This document shows, piece by piece, positions 1 to 9,371 of a stretch of 64,000 bases of DNA. The DNA comes from Hyphomicrobiales bacterium. GTDB taxonomy: Bacteria > Pseudomonadota > Alphaproteobacteria > JAPOUT01. The DNA lies in contig JAPOUU010000033.1 in assembly GCA_026708505.1 (NCBI GenBank), positions 16,162 through 80,161 of the forward strand, written 5' to 3'. Position numbers and translations under genes: made by a program. Position 1 is the stretch's first letter; every line of letters begins with the position of its first letter. Below the pieces are notes generated by a model that was given only the letters and a program-made list of their open reading frames with translations, was not told the DNA's origin and made no database searches.

Positions 1-361
1 TCATAATCGCACGGATGGAGTCGAGGATGGCGCGGTGCACGTTGGCGTTGACATCCGCGGCTCCCGCGGCGGCCGCTCCGTTGCCCGAAGGGGCGGTAGC
101 CCTGCCGGCGTCGCCGTTGCGGACAATGCTTTCGACCGAGCGTCCCCACGAGGGCCCGTTGTGCTCTTTTCGAATTTTGTCGGGCAGGTCGCCGAGCGAA
201 TTAAAAAACACCCGCCATTGTTCATCAACGGATTCGGGGTCTTCGCAGAACCGTTCGTAGATTTCGCCGAGCGCGGCGGCGTTCGTGCCGTACAGAAAGG
301 ATGTGCGCTCGAAGTCGAGAGAATCTCCGACGGCTGCAGGGGAGGGCGGTGGTGTCGTCAT
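1..361 (-). CDS. sucA: 2-oxoglutarate dehydrogenase E1, N-terminal part (cut by window edge)
   Basis: E1 subunit of the 2-oxoglutarate dehydrogenase complex, which decarboxylates 2-oxoglutarate with thiamine diphosphate in the TCA cycle. Only the first 120 residues lie in the window; the rest runs off the left edge. Translation from ATG at 361 shows the E1o N-terminal signature: SFLYGTNA (about residues 21-28), then EIYERFCEDPESVDEQWRVF, the helix that in this family docks on E2. A GGAG Shine-Dalgarno site lies about 6 nt upstream of this ATG; an in-frame ATG two codons earlier sits too close to it. An Ala/Gly-rich linker follows at about residues 89-107. Last visible gene of the mdh-sucCD-sucA order. 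Confidence 0.9.
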   Translation of the reverse strand, partial: MTTPPPSPAAVGDSLDFERTSFLYGTNAAALGEIYERFCEDPESVDEQWRVFFNSLGDLPDKIRKEHNGPSWGRSVESIVRNGDAGRATAPSGNGAAAAGAADVNANVHRAILDSIRAIM

Positions 362-466
362 GTGCATCTCCAAGAGAAAAACGCGCTGTTCCGTCTAGCC
401 CGCACAGGCATCATGCGGACGGTTTGTTTTCTACGAGAAAGCAACGTTTGCAATCCTTGCCCGGGC

Positions 467-494
467 AGTTTAGCACTATCGCGTTTGATGGCAA
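467..494 (-). promoter_or_regulatory. possible sigma70-type promoter upstream of sucA
   Basis: On the minus strand TTGCCA (489-494) and TAAACT (467-472) are separated by 16 bp in the 164-bp gap between sucD and sucA. This is a weak match found by eye. It would let sucA be transcribed independently of the upstream genes. Confidence 0.3.
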
Positions 495-525
495 GCATAA
501 CGCAAATCGGGGCAAATTTATATGT

Positions 526-1401
526 CTATTTGAGGGCTTTCGCCATGGACTCGGCAAGTTGTGCGGGCGATTGCGCCATCACGACCCCGGCGGCTTCAAG
601 GGCTTTGATTTTGTCCTCCGCGGCGCCCCGCCCGCCCGAAACTATCGCGCCCGCGTGGCCCATCCGGCGCCCCGGCGGCGCCGTGCGCCCCGCGATGAAT
701 CCGGCGCAGGGCTTGCGTTTTTCCCCCAAAGAGCGCAGGTATTCGGCGGCTTCCTCCTCGGCGGAGCCCCCGACCTCGCCGATGATAAGGATGCCGTCGG
801 TCTCGTCGTCGTCGTGGAAGAGTTTCAGGCAGTCGATGAAATTCGTCCCCGGAAGCGGGTCCCCCCCGATTCCCACGCAGCTGCTCTGTCCCATCCCCGC
901 CTGCGTAAGCTGGTCGACGGCTTCGTAAGTGAGGGTTCCCGAGCGCGAAACCAGCCCGATTCGCCCGGGCAGGTGAATCTCCCCCGGCATGATTCCGATT
1001 TTGCACTGCCCCGGCGTTATCACGCCCGGGCAATTCGGGCCGATGAGCCGGCTGTCTGCGTTTTCGAGACGGTGCCTTACCTTGAGCATGTCGAGCACGG
1101 GGATTCCCTCGGTGATGCACACGATCAACGGAATTTTCGCGTCAATTGCCTCAATGATGGCGGCCGCGGCGAAGGGCGGCGGCACATACAGCACGGTCGC
1201 GTTAGCGCCGGTGTCCTCGACGGCCTCGGCGACCGTGTCGAACACCGGCAGGTCCAGGTGCATCGTCCCGCCTTTTTTCGGAGTCACGCCTCCGACCATC
1301 TTCGTGCCGTATTCGATTGCCTGTTGCGTGTGGAAACTTCCCTGGTGGCCCGTCAAACCCTGGCAGATGACTTTGGTCTCGCTGTTTACAAGGATGGACA
1401 T
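526..1401 (-). CDS. sucD: succinyl-CoA ligase (ADP/GDP-forming), alpha subunit
   Basis: Alpha subunit of succinyl-CoA synthetase, which couples succinyl-CoA cleavage to nucleoside triphosphate formation in the TCA cycle. The 291-residue length is normal. The Rossmann-type CoA-binding loop GLTGHQG is at about 15-21, GPNCPG at 121-126, and the phosphohistidine lies in GHAGAI (His249). The start MSILVN was chosen because it lies 4 nt after the sucC stop and matches the family N-terminus; longer in-frame starts run into sucC. Translationally coupled to sucC. Confidence 0.97.
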   Translation of the reverse strand: MSILVNSETKVICQGLTGHQGSFHTQQAIEYGTKMVGGVTPKKGGTMHLDLPVFDTVAEAVEDTGANATVLYVPPPFAAAAIIEAIDAKIPLIVCITEGIPVLDMLKVRHRLENADSRLIGPNCPGVITPGQCKIGIMPGEIHLPGRIGLVSRSGTLTYEAVDQLTQAGMGQSSCVGIGGDPLPGTNFIDCLKLFHDDDETDGILIIGEVGGSAEEEAAEYLRSLGEKRKPCAGFIAGRTAPPGRRMGHAGAIVSGGRGAAEDKIKALEAAGVVMAQSPAQLAESMAKALK

Positions 1402-1405
1402 GGGA

Positions 1406-2596
1406 CTAGCGTTTCTTTTTGCGTTTTGATTGTTTGCCGGTGAGTTCGGCGATTTTTTCGGCCGCTTCCTCGAGATCAACGGCGGTCGTGATGGCGAGGT
1501 CCGATTGCGAGAGAATGTCGAGGCCTTCGCGCGCGTTGGTGCCGGCCAGACGCACGACCAACGGAACGTTCGGCTTCACTTCGAGGGCGGCTTGCGTAAT
1601 CCCGCGCGCGATGTCGTCGCAGCGCGTAATTCCCCCGAACACATTCACCAGGATTCCCTGAATCTGCTTGTCCGATAAAAGAATCCGGAACGCATGCGCG
1701 ACGCGCTCGCCCGATGCGCCTCCGCCGACATCCAGGAAGTTTGCCGGCGAGCGCCCGTGCAGATGTATGATGTCCATTGTAGCCATCGCCAGGCCCGCTC
1801 CGTTCACCATGCAGCCAATCGAGCCGTCCAGCTGGATGTAGTTCAAGCCGTGACTGTCGGCTTCAATCTCGGTGGGGTTTTCTTCGTCCAGGTCGCGCAG
1901 TTTGAGCAAGTCGGAATGGCGGAACAAGGCATTGTCATCCAGCACGACCTTCGCATCCAAACAGGACATGCGTCCGTTGGAGAGCAATCCGAGCGGATTC
2001 ACTTCCAGGAGGCTCATGTCGTTTTCCACAAACGCTTTATACAGGCCCGATGCCAGGCGCGTGCACTCCCCGGCCGCGGCCGAATGCGTATCCAGGCCCA
2101 AAGCCTCTCCAATTCGGATGCCGTGGGATTTCTCCATCCCCGAAGGCGGAATCGCAAGACGGAAAATCGCTTCGGGATTCTTCTCCGCGACCTCCTCAAT
2201 ATTCATGCCTCCCTGCTGCGACGCAATGAAGGTCAGGCGCGCCGTGGCCCTGTCCACCAACAACGACAAATAAAACTCACGTTCGATCTCGACGCCTTCT
2301 TCGATGTACAAACGGCGCACGAGCCGTCCCTCCTTTCCCGTTTGCGGCGTAACGAGGGTCATCCCGAGGATTTTCTTGACGGCGCTGCGCGCCTCTTCGA
2401 GAGAGTTCACAATCTTCACGCCGCCTCCCTTGCCGCGTCCGCCCGCATGAATCTGGGCCTTCACGGCCTTGGGATATCCCGGAACGCTCACGGATGCCTC
2501 CTCGGCTTCCTCAAGCGAAAGTGCTACGCGCCCGCGCGGCAGCGGGACGTCGTAACGGCGCAACAACTCTTTCGCTTGATACTCGTGAAGGTTCAT
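1406..2596 (-). CDS. sucC: succinyl-CoA ligase, beta subunit
   Basis: Beta subunit of succinyl-CoA synthetase, carrying the ATP-grasp nucleotide site and the site that pairs with SucD. 396 residues, family-typical. Visible landmarks: start [20 protein letters not shown] (53-60), LEVNPL (197-202), NGAGLAM (265-271), GGGASG (291-296) and [10 protein letters not shown] (318-327). The C-terminus is an unusually basic KRKKKR tail. It lies 9 nt downstream of mdh and 4 nt upstream of sucD, so the three genes are almost certainly one transcript. Confidence 0.97.
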   Translation of the reverse strand: MNLHEYQAKELLRRYDVPLPRGRVALSLEEAEEASVSVPGYPKAVKAQIHAGGRGKGGGVKIVNSLEEARSAVKKILGMTLVTPQTGKEGRLVRRLYIEEGVEIEREFYLSLLVDRATARLTFIASQQGGMNIEEVAEKNPEAIFRLAIPPSGMEKSHGIRIGEALGLDTHSAAAGECTRLASGLYKAFVENDMSLLEVNPLGLLSNGRMSCLDAKVVLDDNALFRHSDLLKLRDLDEENPTEIEADSHGLNYIQLDGSIGCMVNGAGLAMATMDIIHLHGRSPANFLDVGGGASGERVAHAFRILLSDKQIQGILVNVFGGITRCDDIARGITQAALEVKPNVPLVVRLAGTNAREGLDILSQSDLAITTAVDLEEAAEKIAELTGKQSKRKKKR

Positions 2597-2605
2597 TTCA
2601 GCGCG

Positions 2606-3610
<1,005 letters not shown>

Positions 3611-3700
3611 TCAGGTGATGTCCCTTACAACGCTATGGTCCCGTATCCTAGCGCGAGAGCGTCCCCGCGTCCAGTTAAACGAAAAATACGGAGACATCCC

Positions 3701-4036
3701 GTGATACAGCGCAGGAACTTCCTCGCCGCGTCCGCTCTCGCCGCGACAACCGCGGCGGCTTCGGCGGCCTTTCGGGCATTCGCCTTGGCGCAGAATTCCG
3801 GACATTCGTGCATGGCCGCCGGTTCAATCGAGAAGTTCGAAGCATCGAAGATTTCAAGGGCTTGAACGTGCGACTCTCCGGCCTCGGCGCGTTGGTGGTC
3901 GAAAAGATCGGCCTCGAACGTCGGCCGGCTTCCCGGCGATGAAATTCCCGATGCCCCGGGGAGGGTTCCATGGCCGCCGCCGGGCGGGCCGGTCCGTGGA
4001 GCGACCTTGATTTCCCGGGCTTCGTAGTTGGATAAC
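3701..4036 (+). pseudogene. decayed TRAP-transporter receptor (DctP/TakP) remnant
   Basis: Translation from GTG 3701 begins like the intact receptor at 5529: RRNFLAASA plus an Ala-rich Tat-type signal ending FALAQ. The frame then stops near 3863. In a shifted frame the text FNREV.SIEDFKGL..R.SGLG matches residues about 162-184 of the intact protein (FNKEVNSLEDLKGL..RMPGLG). Further on, LPGDEIP matches LPGGEIF and GPWSDLDF matches GPWNDLAF, again in different frames. About 130 codons between signal peptide and receptor core are missing, and at least two frameshifts plus stops follow. This is a paralogue of the downstream dctP ruined by deletion and frameshift, inferred from the ordered homologous blocks. 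Confidence 0.8.
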
Positions 4037-4144
4037 CATCGGATATCGCAGGGTTTCCGGGTGATTCGCTCTATATGGCTATTTTCGTCGTATTTTTTTG
4101 ATGTATTGACCAATCACGGATTTGTGATAACCTGTAAATATCCG

Positions 4145-4167
4145 TAGATCGAATCACTATAGGGAGT
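4145..4167 (+). promoter_or_regulatory. sequence resembling a phage T7-type promoter, overlapping a Shine-Dalgarno site
   Basis: A contiguous 13-nt match (TCACTATAGGGAG) to the T7 RNA polymerase class III promoter lies inside a 23-nt segment that agrees at 18 positions. It ends 6 nt before the ATG at 4174. The AGGGAG part is also a good ribosome binding site, which alone could explain part of the match. No phage-type RNA polymerase is visible in the window, so promoter function is not supported beyond the resemblance. Confidence 0.2.
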
Positions 4168-4173
4168 AAAACG

Positions 4174-4707
4174 ATGAAAACAACACTGACAACGACTTTC
4201 ACAATTGCCCTGATGGTTTTTGCGTTCAATGCAGCACCCTCTTATGCCAATGAGGAAACCAATAAAAAAGCGGACAAAGATTTGAGCGTCATCGGCGACC
4301 CGATTGTTCACTTCGGAAAGTGGATGGAATGTGGTGCTAGCGATGAATTTTTGACTAGATGTAATGAAAAACTTAGGACCGGCGATTTTAGCGAGAATGA
4401 GCAGGGTATTGAAGAGGCACAAGAATTTGCTTACCAGATTGGAGCATGGTGCAGCAAAAATCAAAAACTTCGTGAAGCCATTTGTTCTGACAACGGGTTT
4501 GAATGGATAATGAAGCAATTCGCCGGACTGACAAGAAGGCAGAAGCAGCAACAGGACGAAGACGACTGGAACGCCTGGATTCTGCAGCAGTTTGCCGTTT
4601 ATAACGGACACCTTGATTCTGATTCCAAGGACGGATCCAGCGGAAGGGACATTGCCGATTCCGGTACCGAAGATTCCACTTCCGCAGCAGGTACGGACGA
4701 ACAATAA
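4174..4707 (+). CDS. small secreted protein of unknown function (long form)
   Basis: 177 residues, not recognised. A cleavable signal peptide is clear: MKTTLTTTFTIALMVFAFNA followed by APSYA-N. The mature part is acidic, has four cysteines (MEC, TRC, AWC, AIC) and glutamine-rich and aspartate-rich stretches, and ends in RDIADSGTEDSTSAAGTDEQ. The start is fixed by AGGGAG at 4161-4166. The following gene repeats the signal peptide and the C-terminal tail almost exactly but has a different, shorter middle. The gene is A+T richer than the core genes around it, suggesting an accessory origin. Confidence 0.8.
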   Translation: MKTTLTTTFTIALMVFAFNAAPSYANEETNKKADKDLSVIGDPIVHFGKWMECGASDEFLTRCNEKLRTGDFSENEQGIEEAQEFAYQIGAWCSKNQKLREAICSDNGFEWIMKQFAGLTRRQKQQQDEDDWNAWILQQFAVYNGHLDSDSKDGSSGRDIADSGTEDSTSAAGTDEQ

Positions 4708-4734
4708 CAGCCACAGCAACAAAGGAGAAAAACG

Positions 4735-4992
4735 ATGAAAACATTAATAACGACTTTCGCATTTGCCGTGATGGTTTTTGCGTTTAATGCGGACTCTGCA
4801 ATGGCAACCGCGAAGTGTGATGAAGGGTATGAAATGAGACCCACGGGGAATGGTTGGGCCGGATACTGTGCGCCAATAAGAACCAGTCAAATAGACGAAT
4901 TAAACGACCCCGACCAGGAAGGCAACGAAAGAGACATTGCCGATTCCGGTGAAGAAGGATCCACTTCGGCGGCAGGCGCCAACGAACAATAA
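4735..4992 (+). CDS. small secreted protein of unknown function (short form, paralogue of upstream gene)
   Basis: 85 residues, not recognised. Signal peptide MKTLITTFAFAVMVFAFNAD with cleavage likely after SAMA. The middle of about 38 residues has two cysteines (AKCDEGYE, GYCAP), possibly one disulfide. The tail RDIADSGEEGSTSAAGANEQ closely copies that of the gene at 4174. An AAAGGAGAAAAACG leader gives a strong ribosome binding site. It lies 27 nt after the upstream gene and is followed by a terminator-like hairpin, so the two form a small operon. Export to the periplasm or outside is inferred from the signal peptide only. Confidence 0.78.
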   Translation: MKTLITTFAFAVMVFAFNADSAMATAKCDEGYEMRPTGNGWAGYCAPIRTSQIDELNDPDQEGNERDIADSGEEGSTSAAGANEQ

Positions 4993-5015
4993 CCCGGTTT
5001 CCATGCCGGGATATG

Positions 5016-5068
5016 AACGAGCGGGAAGGTTGCTCTGCTCTCCGTAGCTCCTTCCGGCTCGTTTTCTT
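5016..5068 (+). terminator. Rho-independent-like terminator after the secreted-protein pair
   Basis: AACGAGCGGGAAGG (5016-5029) pairs with CCTTCCGGCTCGTT (5050-5063) with one mismatch across a 20-nt loop, followed by TTCTT. A second short hairpin, CCCGG/CCGGG, lies just after the stop codon at about 4993-5010. Confidence 0.6.
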
Positions 5069-5069
5069 A

Positions 5070-5489
5070 AGGACGGCGGGGCGGGTAAAAACGGGTTGAG
5101 AATCTTTTTGACCGAACCCGTATAACCTTCTCCTTATATTCGCGGGATACTCTTTCTTTTTCCGTTCGGCCGCTTTCCGCTTGCCGCCATATACAAGAAG
5201 GTTCATGCCGTCTGTTTTTGCTTCTTCTTCGGTGTTCAACACGGAGAGTTTGCATGTCTCTTCCGGGATTAAAGCCTTTACGCGCGGACAACATTGTTTT
5301 TTCTCCCGTTTCAGGGGAAGGGATGCGGGACGGATGCCCCGGATTCGCAGCGGGCCGCTCCGCCCGGATGCCCCCCGGATGTCCCCCGGATGCTCCGTTG
5401 TGCTTCGATGCGCGGGTTCCGGTTTTATGCTTCTTGCAAGGCGGCTCCGGTGACCCGATTCGCCCCTTCCACAAAAGCAAAAATTGCTT
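5070..5489. other. about 420 bp without a supportable gene
   Basis: Several open frames cross this stretch on both strands, but none has a plausible start, a recognisable domain or consistent codon use. Positions about 5330-5400 are G+C rich with short imperfect repeats of the type CCCCCGGATG, which open all frames by composition. The right end carries a TATAAT box (5490-5495) that could serve dctP, although no good -35 lies 17 bp upstream. Confidence 0.5.
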
Positions 5490-5495
5490 TATAAT
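5490..5495 (+). promoter_or_regulatory. consensus -10 box upstream of dctPQM
   Basis: Perfect TATAAT 34 nt before the dctP start codon. The -35 region (TTCCAC, 5467-5472, 17-bp spacer) is poor, so an activator-dependent promoter is possible. By position it is the likely promoter of the TRAP transporter operon. Confidence 0.4.
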
Positions 5496-5528
5496 TCACG
5501 CTTTCGCAACTTAATGGAGGGAATCCCG

Positions 5529-6605
5529 ATGAAACGCAGAAATTTTCTCACCGCAACCGCAACCGCCGCAGCGACCGCTGCCGCCGCGTCTGCCTTCCCG
5601 ACGCCTGCTTTGGCGCAAGGCAGGAAGCAACTCAAAATGGTCACGACCTGGCCGAAAAACTTCCCCGGACTGGGAACTTCTCCCGAGCGCCTCGCCGTGA
5701 ACATCCGCGAAGCGACCGACGGCGAAATCGACATCAAAGTCTACGCCGCGGGCGAACTCGTCCCGCCCTTCGAATCCTTCGATGCCGTTTCGACCGGAAC
5801 CGCCGACATTTACAACGGCGCCGAATATTACTGGCAGGGAAAATCCAAGGCCTTTGCCTTCTTCACCGCCGTTCCCTTCGGCATGACGGCGAACGAACTC
5901 AACGCCTGGATCTACCACGGCGGCGGACAGGCGCTGTGGGATGAACTCTCCGCGCGCTTCAACCTCAAGCCGTTTATGTCCGCGAACACCGGAACGCAGT
6001 GGGGCGGATGGTTCAACAAGGAGGTCAACAGCCTCGAAGACCTAAAAGGCCTCACTATGCGCATGCCCGGACTCGGAGGCGACGCCCTCGGCAAGCTCGG
6101 CGCGACCGTTCTTACGCTTCCGGGAGGCGAAATCTTCCCGTCGCTGGAAAGCGGACGCATCGATGCGACCGAATGGGTCGGTCCGTGGAACGACCTCGCT
6201 TTCGGGTTCTACCAGGTCACAAAATACTACTACTGGCCAGGCTTCCACGAGCCCGGCGCAGGTTTGGCGACCGTGTTCAACCTGGATGTATGGAACGATC
6301 TCACGCCCTCGCAGCAGCGCATCATTGAAGCCGTCTGCGGATGGGAGAACGACTACACCTACACCGAGTACCTCTACCACAACTCTCTCGCGCTCAACAC
6401 GTTGACGACCGAGCACGGAGTTGTGTTGCGTGACTTCCCCGATGAAGTCTTCGACGGCTTCCGCCGCGCCTCCATCGAGACCATAGAAGAGGCCGTCGAA
6501 GAGGACCCCTTCAACAAGCGGGTCTACGAAAGCTTCCTCGAGACGCAACGCTACACCGCGGAGGGACTTAGATACGCCGACGCCGCTTATCTCCAAAGAC
6601 GGTAG
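5529..6605 (+). CDS. dctP: TRAP transporter substrate-binding protein, DctP family (TakP-like)
   Basis: Periplasmic receptor that hands a carboxylate to the DctQM permease. 358 residues. The N-terminus has a twin-arginine-type signal (KRRNFL, Ala-rich, ending PALAQ). The opening motif VTTWPKNFPGLGTS, the AAGELVPPFE segment, GGWFNKEVNSLEDLKGL (159-175), RMPGLGG (178-184) and EWVGPWNDLAFG (215-226) are those of the TakP 2-oxo-acid-binding branch; Arg178 is the usual carboxylate ligand of TRAP receptors. The substrate is inferred, not shown. The start is fixed by GGAGGG at 5517-5522. Followed at once by dctQ and dctM; a broken paralogue lies at 3701. Confidence 0.93.
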   Translation: MKRRNFLTATATAAATAAAASAFPTPALAQGRKQLKMVTTWPKNFPGLGTSPERLAVNIREATDGEIDIKVYAAGELVPPFESFDAVSTGTADIYNGAEYYWQGKSKAFAFFTAVPFGMTANELNAWIYHGGGQALWDELSARFNLKPFMSANTGTQWGGWFNKEVNSLEDLKGLTMRMPGLGGDALGKLGATVLTLPGGEIFPSLESGRIDATEWVGPWNDLAFGFYQVTKYYYWPGFHEPGAGLATVFNLDVWNDLTPSQQRIIEAVCGWENDYTYTEYLYHNSLALNTLTTEHGVVLRDFPDEVFDGFRRASIETIEEAVEEDPFNKRVYESFLETQRYTAEGLRYADAAYLQRR

Positions 6606-6620
6606 GCTTCGAGTGGTTCG

Positions 6621-7163
6621 GTGTCTTTAGAAACAACCGAACAAGCGAAAGCGGACGGCACCGCATTGTTGCGGGTCGCTCGCCTTTTCGCGGCGCTGAA
6701 TGAACATATCGGGCGCGCCGTTGCCTGGCTCTCCCTGTTCATGGTGCTCGTGCAGTTCTTCGTCGTGGTGATGCGCTACGCGTTCGGATGGGGCGACATC
6801 CGGCTCCAGGAATCCATCATTTACATGCACGCCGTGCTGTTCCTGCTCATCGCCGGATACACGCTCGCGCATGAAGGCCATGTGCGCGTGGACGTTCTTC
6901 ACGAGCGCTTCTCCGAGCGAACCCGCGCCGTCATCGAAATCATCGGGGGCGTGTTCTTTCTCCTGCCTTTGTGCGTATACATCTTCTGGATCTCAATGCC
7001 TTACGTGCTCCAGTCCTGGGCGATATTGGAGACATCGCGTGAAGGATCCGGAATTCCGGCGGTGTTTCTGCTGAAAACGCTCATCCCCCTGTTCGCGCTG
7101 CTGCTGGGATTGCAAGGAATTGCAAACCTCTTGAGCGTTATTTCCCGCCTGCAGACGAAATGA
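6621..7163 (+). CDS. dctQ: TRAP transporter small permease subunit
   Basis: DctQ-type membrane subunit linking receptor and DctM channel. 180 residues with four hydrophobic segments at roughly 33-55, 70-90, 108-130 and 147-168. The segment RLQESIIYMHAVLFLLIAGY is characteristic. GTG start at 6621, 15 nt after the dctP stop. Its TGA stop overlaps the ATG of dctM (ATGA), so the two membrane subunits are translationally coupled. Confidence 0.92.
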   Translation: MSLETTEQAKADGTALLRVARLFAALNEHIGRAVAWLSLFMVLVQFFVVVMRYAFGWGDIRLQESIIYMHAVLFLLIAGYTLAHEGHVRVDVLHERFSERTRAVIEIIGGVFFLLPLCVYIFWISMPYVLQSWAILETSREGSGIPAVFLLKTLIPLFALLLGLQGIANLLSVISRLQTK

Positions 7164-8731
7164 TCTCTCCGGAAGCACTCGCGCTGCTCATGTTCGCGGC
7201 GACATGCGTTGCGCTGCTTGCAGGCTATCCAGTCGCTTTCACGCTCGCGGGAAGCGCATTGGCGTTTGCCTATATCGGATGGATGTTCGGCGTGTTCGAT
7301 CTGGTTTTTTTGCTGGCGTTCCCGCAGCGGATGTTCGGCATTATGACCAACGAAGTTCTCATCGCCGTGCCCATGTTCGTGTTCATGGGGTGCATGCTGG
7401 AACGCTCGAATGTTGCGGAGGAATTGCTCGGGGCGGCCGAGCGGCTCTTCGGAGGCCTGCGGGGCGGATTGGGCGTCGCGGTCTCGTTCGTCGGCGCGCT
7501 GCTTGCCGCATCGACGGGAATCGTCGGCGCTACCGTTGTGACCATGGGGCTGTTGTCCTTGCCGGCGATGCTCAAGCGCGGATACAGCCCCTCCCTGGCA
7601 ACGGGCTCCATTTGCGCCGCGGGAACGCTGGGGCAAATCATTCCGCCGTCCATCGTGCTGATTTTGCTGGGCGATGTCATCTCGAACGCCTATCAAAAGG
7701 CGCAACTGGAACAGGGAATCTTCTCGCCCGATGTCGTTTCGGTGGGCGATCTCTTCGCCGGGGCGCTGTTCCCGGGATTGATGCTGGTGGGAATGTACAT
7801 TGCATATCAGCTGGTGTATGGATATTTGCGGCCGCAGTCGTCGCCGGCGCTCTCGTTCGAAGAGCGCCATCAAAACGAAGAATCCATCCCGATGCATGTC
7901 GCCCGTGCGCTCGTGCCGCCCTTGCTGCTTATCGTCGCCGTGCTGGGCTCGGTGCTCATGGGGGTTGCAACGCCGACGGAATCCGCATCGGCAGGGGCCT
8001 TCGGCGCGATATTGCTGGCCGGCCGGCGACTCCCGGAAGCGCGCCGCGCCTGCACGGTTGCCTTGATAGCGCTGGCGCCGCTGTTCTTCCTCGCAACGGG
8101 TTTCGATATGCGAATCGCCCGCGATGTCATTCCGACCGCCGACTGGATTGCAATCATCCTGGCGGCGCTGCTGTGTGTTCCGATATGCTGGGGGGCGGGC
8201 GTCGGATTGCTCCACCTGTATCGAAAGGGGACGCTGGTGCCCGTATGCCAGAGCGCCGGCAAGATAGCCTCGATGGTGTTTATCATCTTGATTGGCGCAT
8301 CAATGTTTTCGCTGGTGTTTCGGGGATACGGCGGCGACGACATGATCCACGAATTTCTCTCAAACCTGCCGGGCGGCGTCATCGGCGGATTGATTCTGGT
8401 GATGGCGGTGATGTTTGTGCTGGGATTCTTTTTGGACTTCATCGAAATCACCTTCGTGGTTGTTCCGCTGGTCGCACCGGTTTTTCTGGCGATGGGGATC
8501 GACCCCGTCTGGTTGGGGGTGATGATGGCAATCAACCTGCAGACTTCGTTTTTAACTCCGCCGTTCGGTTTTGCGTTGTTTTACCTGCGCGGCGTCGCGC
8601 CGGCATCGGTGAAGACGATGGAGATTTACCGGGGAGTGATTCCGTTTGTTATGCTGCAACTGCTGGGATTGCTGCTGCTGGCGTATTTTCCGGCTTTGGC
8701 AACCTGGCTGCCGGAGGTTATTTTCGGATGA
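7160..8731 (+). CDS. dctM: TRAP transporter large permease subunit
   Basis: DctM, the secondary-transport channel of the TRAP system, driven by an ion gradient. 523 residues and very hydrophobic, with about 12-14 membrane spans. Typical landmarks are the MFVFMGCMLERS region near 74-85, GATVVTMGLLSLPAMLKRGY near 130-149, CAAGTLGQIIPPSIVLI near 152-168 and the C-terminal LTPPFGFALFYLRG. It is longer than minimal DctM (about 430 residues) owing to an extra hydrophobic central segment, as in TakM-like proteins. Starts within the dctQ stop codon. Confidence 0.93.
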   Translation: MISPEALALLMFAATCVALLAGYPVAFTLAGSALAFAYIGWMFGVFDLVFLLAFPQRMFGIMTNEVLIAVPMFVFMGCMLERSNVAEELLGAAERLFGGLRGGLGVAVSFVGALLAASTGIVGATVVTMGLLSLPAMLKRGYSPSLATGSICAAGTLGQIIPPSIVLILLGDVISNAYQKAQLEQGIFSPDVVSVGDLFAGALFPGLMLVGMYIAYQLVYGYLRPQSSPALSFEERHQNEESIPMHVARALVPPLLLIVAVLGSVLMGVATPTESASAGAFGAILLAGRRLPEARRACTVALIALAPLFFLATGFDMRIARDVIPTADWIAIILAALLCVPICWGAGVGLLHLYRKGTLVPVCQSAGKIASMVFIILIGASMFSLVFRGYGGDDMIHEFLSNLPGGVIGGLILVMAVMFVLGFFLDFIEITFVVVPLVAPVFLAMGIDPVWLGVMMAINLQTSFLTPPFGFALFYLRGVAPASVKTMEIYRGVIPFVMLQLLGLLLLAYFPALATWLPEVIFG

Positions 8732-8753
8732 CGCCGCGCTTTGCGCTTTTAGA

Positions 8754-9368
8754 CTAAGGCGAACGAATCTCCTCCGGAACCGGCTCCGGTGAATTCCCCA
8801 GCCGCCTCCGCAGCAACTCCCCCAGCCGCAATCTCGCCCGCGGCAGCTTCGACTCCCCGTGCTTTTCCAAACACTCTCCGCTCAAATGCAAGCCCGCGAG
8901 GACGTCCCCCACGTCAACCTTCCCGTCCAGTCCGTAACCCAGCTCCCGTAGCAACTCCAACTCCCAGGAAACATAACGGGACCAACAATCCGAATCCTCC
9001 GCGACAATCCCGTCCAGCAAATTCCCCAAACCTTCATAAACCGCCCGGCAAATATCCCGCTCCGGCAACAAGCGGCAAACTCCCGCCGCAGACATCATCG
9101 CCGTCAAGGACAACTCCTGCGACATCAGCAGCGCCGCACGGGACTCCCGCAATTCGACATTCCATACGCCCAGGTGATCCTCCAGACGCGCACGCCAGAC
9201 AACATCCAGCGAATTCCCCGGCTGCAAACTTGCGCGCAACCGCCGGGAACGGCCTCCCCGGACCAATCCCATGTGTCTCCCGTGCCCGCGCGTCAGCAGC
9301 TCCAGCAACGCGCTGCTTTCGCCATGCGGGCGGACCGATAAAACAATCCCGCTGTCCCGCCACTCCAT
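8754..9368 (-). CDS. recO: DNA repair protein RecO (short)
   Basis: RecO helps load RecA on SSB-coated DNA together with RecR. The N-terminal OB fold is clear: MEWRDSGIVLSVRPHGESS followed by LLELLTRGHGRHMGLVRGG. A helical part containing LELLRELGYGLD follows. At 204 residues it is shorter than the usual 230-250: the segment that normally follows this helix, with a Cys-containing turn and a YVSPKSGRAV-like stretch, is absent and the chain goes directly to the terminal helix. No frameshift is visible, so this looks like a lineage-specific shortening. It lies 3 nt downstream of era. Confidence 0.82.
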   Translation of the reverse strand: MEWRDSGIVLSVRPHGESSALLELLTRGHGRHMGLVRGGRSRRLRASLQPGNSLDVVWRARLEDHLGVWNVELRESRAALLMSQELSLTAMMSAAGVCRLLPERDICRAVYEGLGNLLDGIVAEDSDCWSRYVSWELELLRELGYGLDGKVDVGDVLAGLHLSGECLEKHGESKLPRARLRLGELLRRRLGNSPEPVPEEIRSP

Positions 9369-9371
9369 CGT

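Noticed and set aside
5067..5480. 137-codon minus-strand and about 90-codon plus-strand open frames upstream of dctP
   Set aside because: No domain, no ribosome binding site, composition-driven openness in a repeat-like G+C segment.
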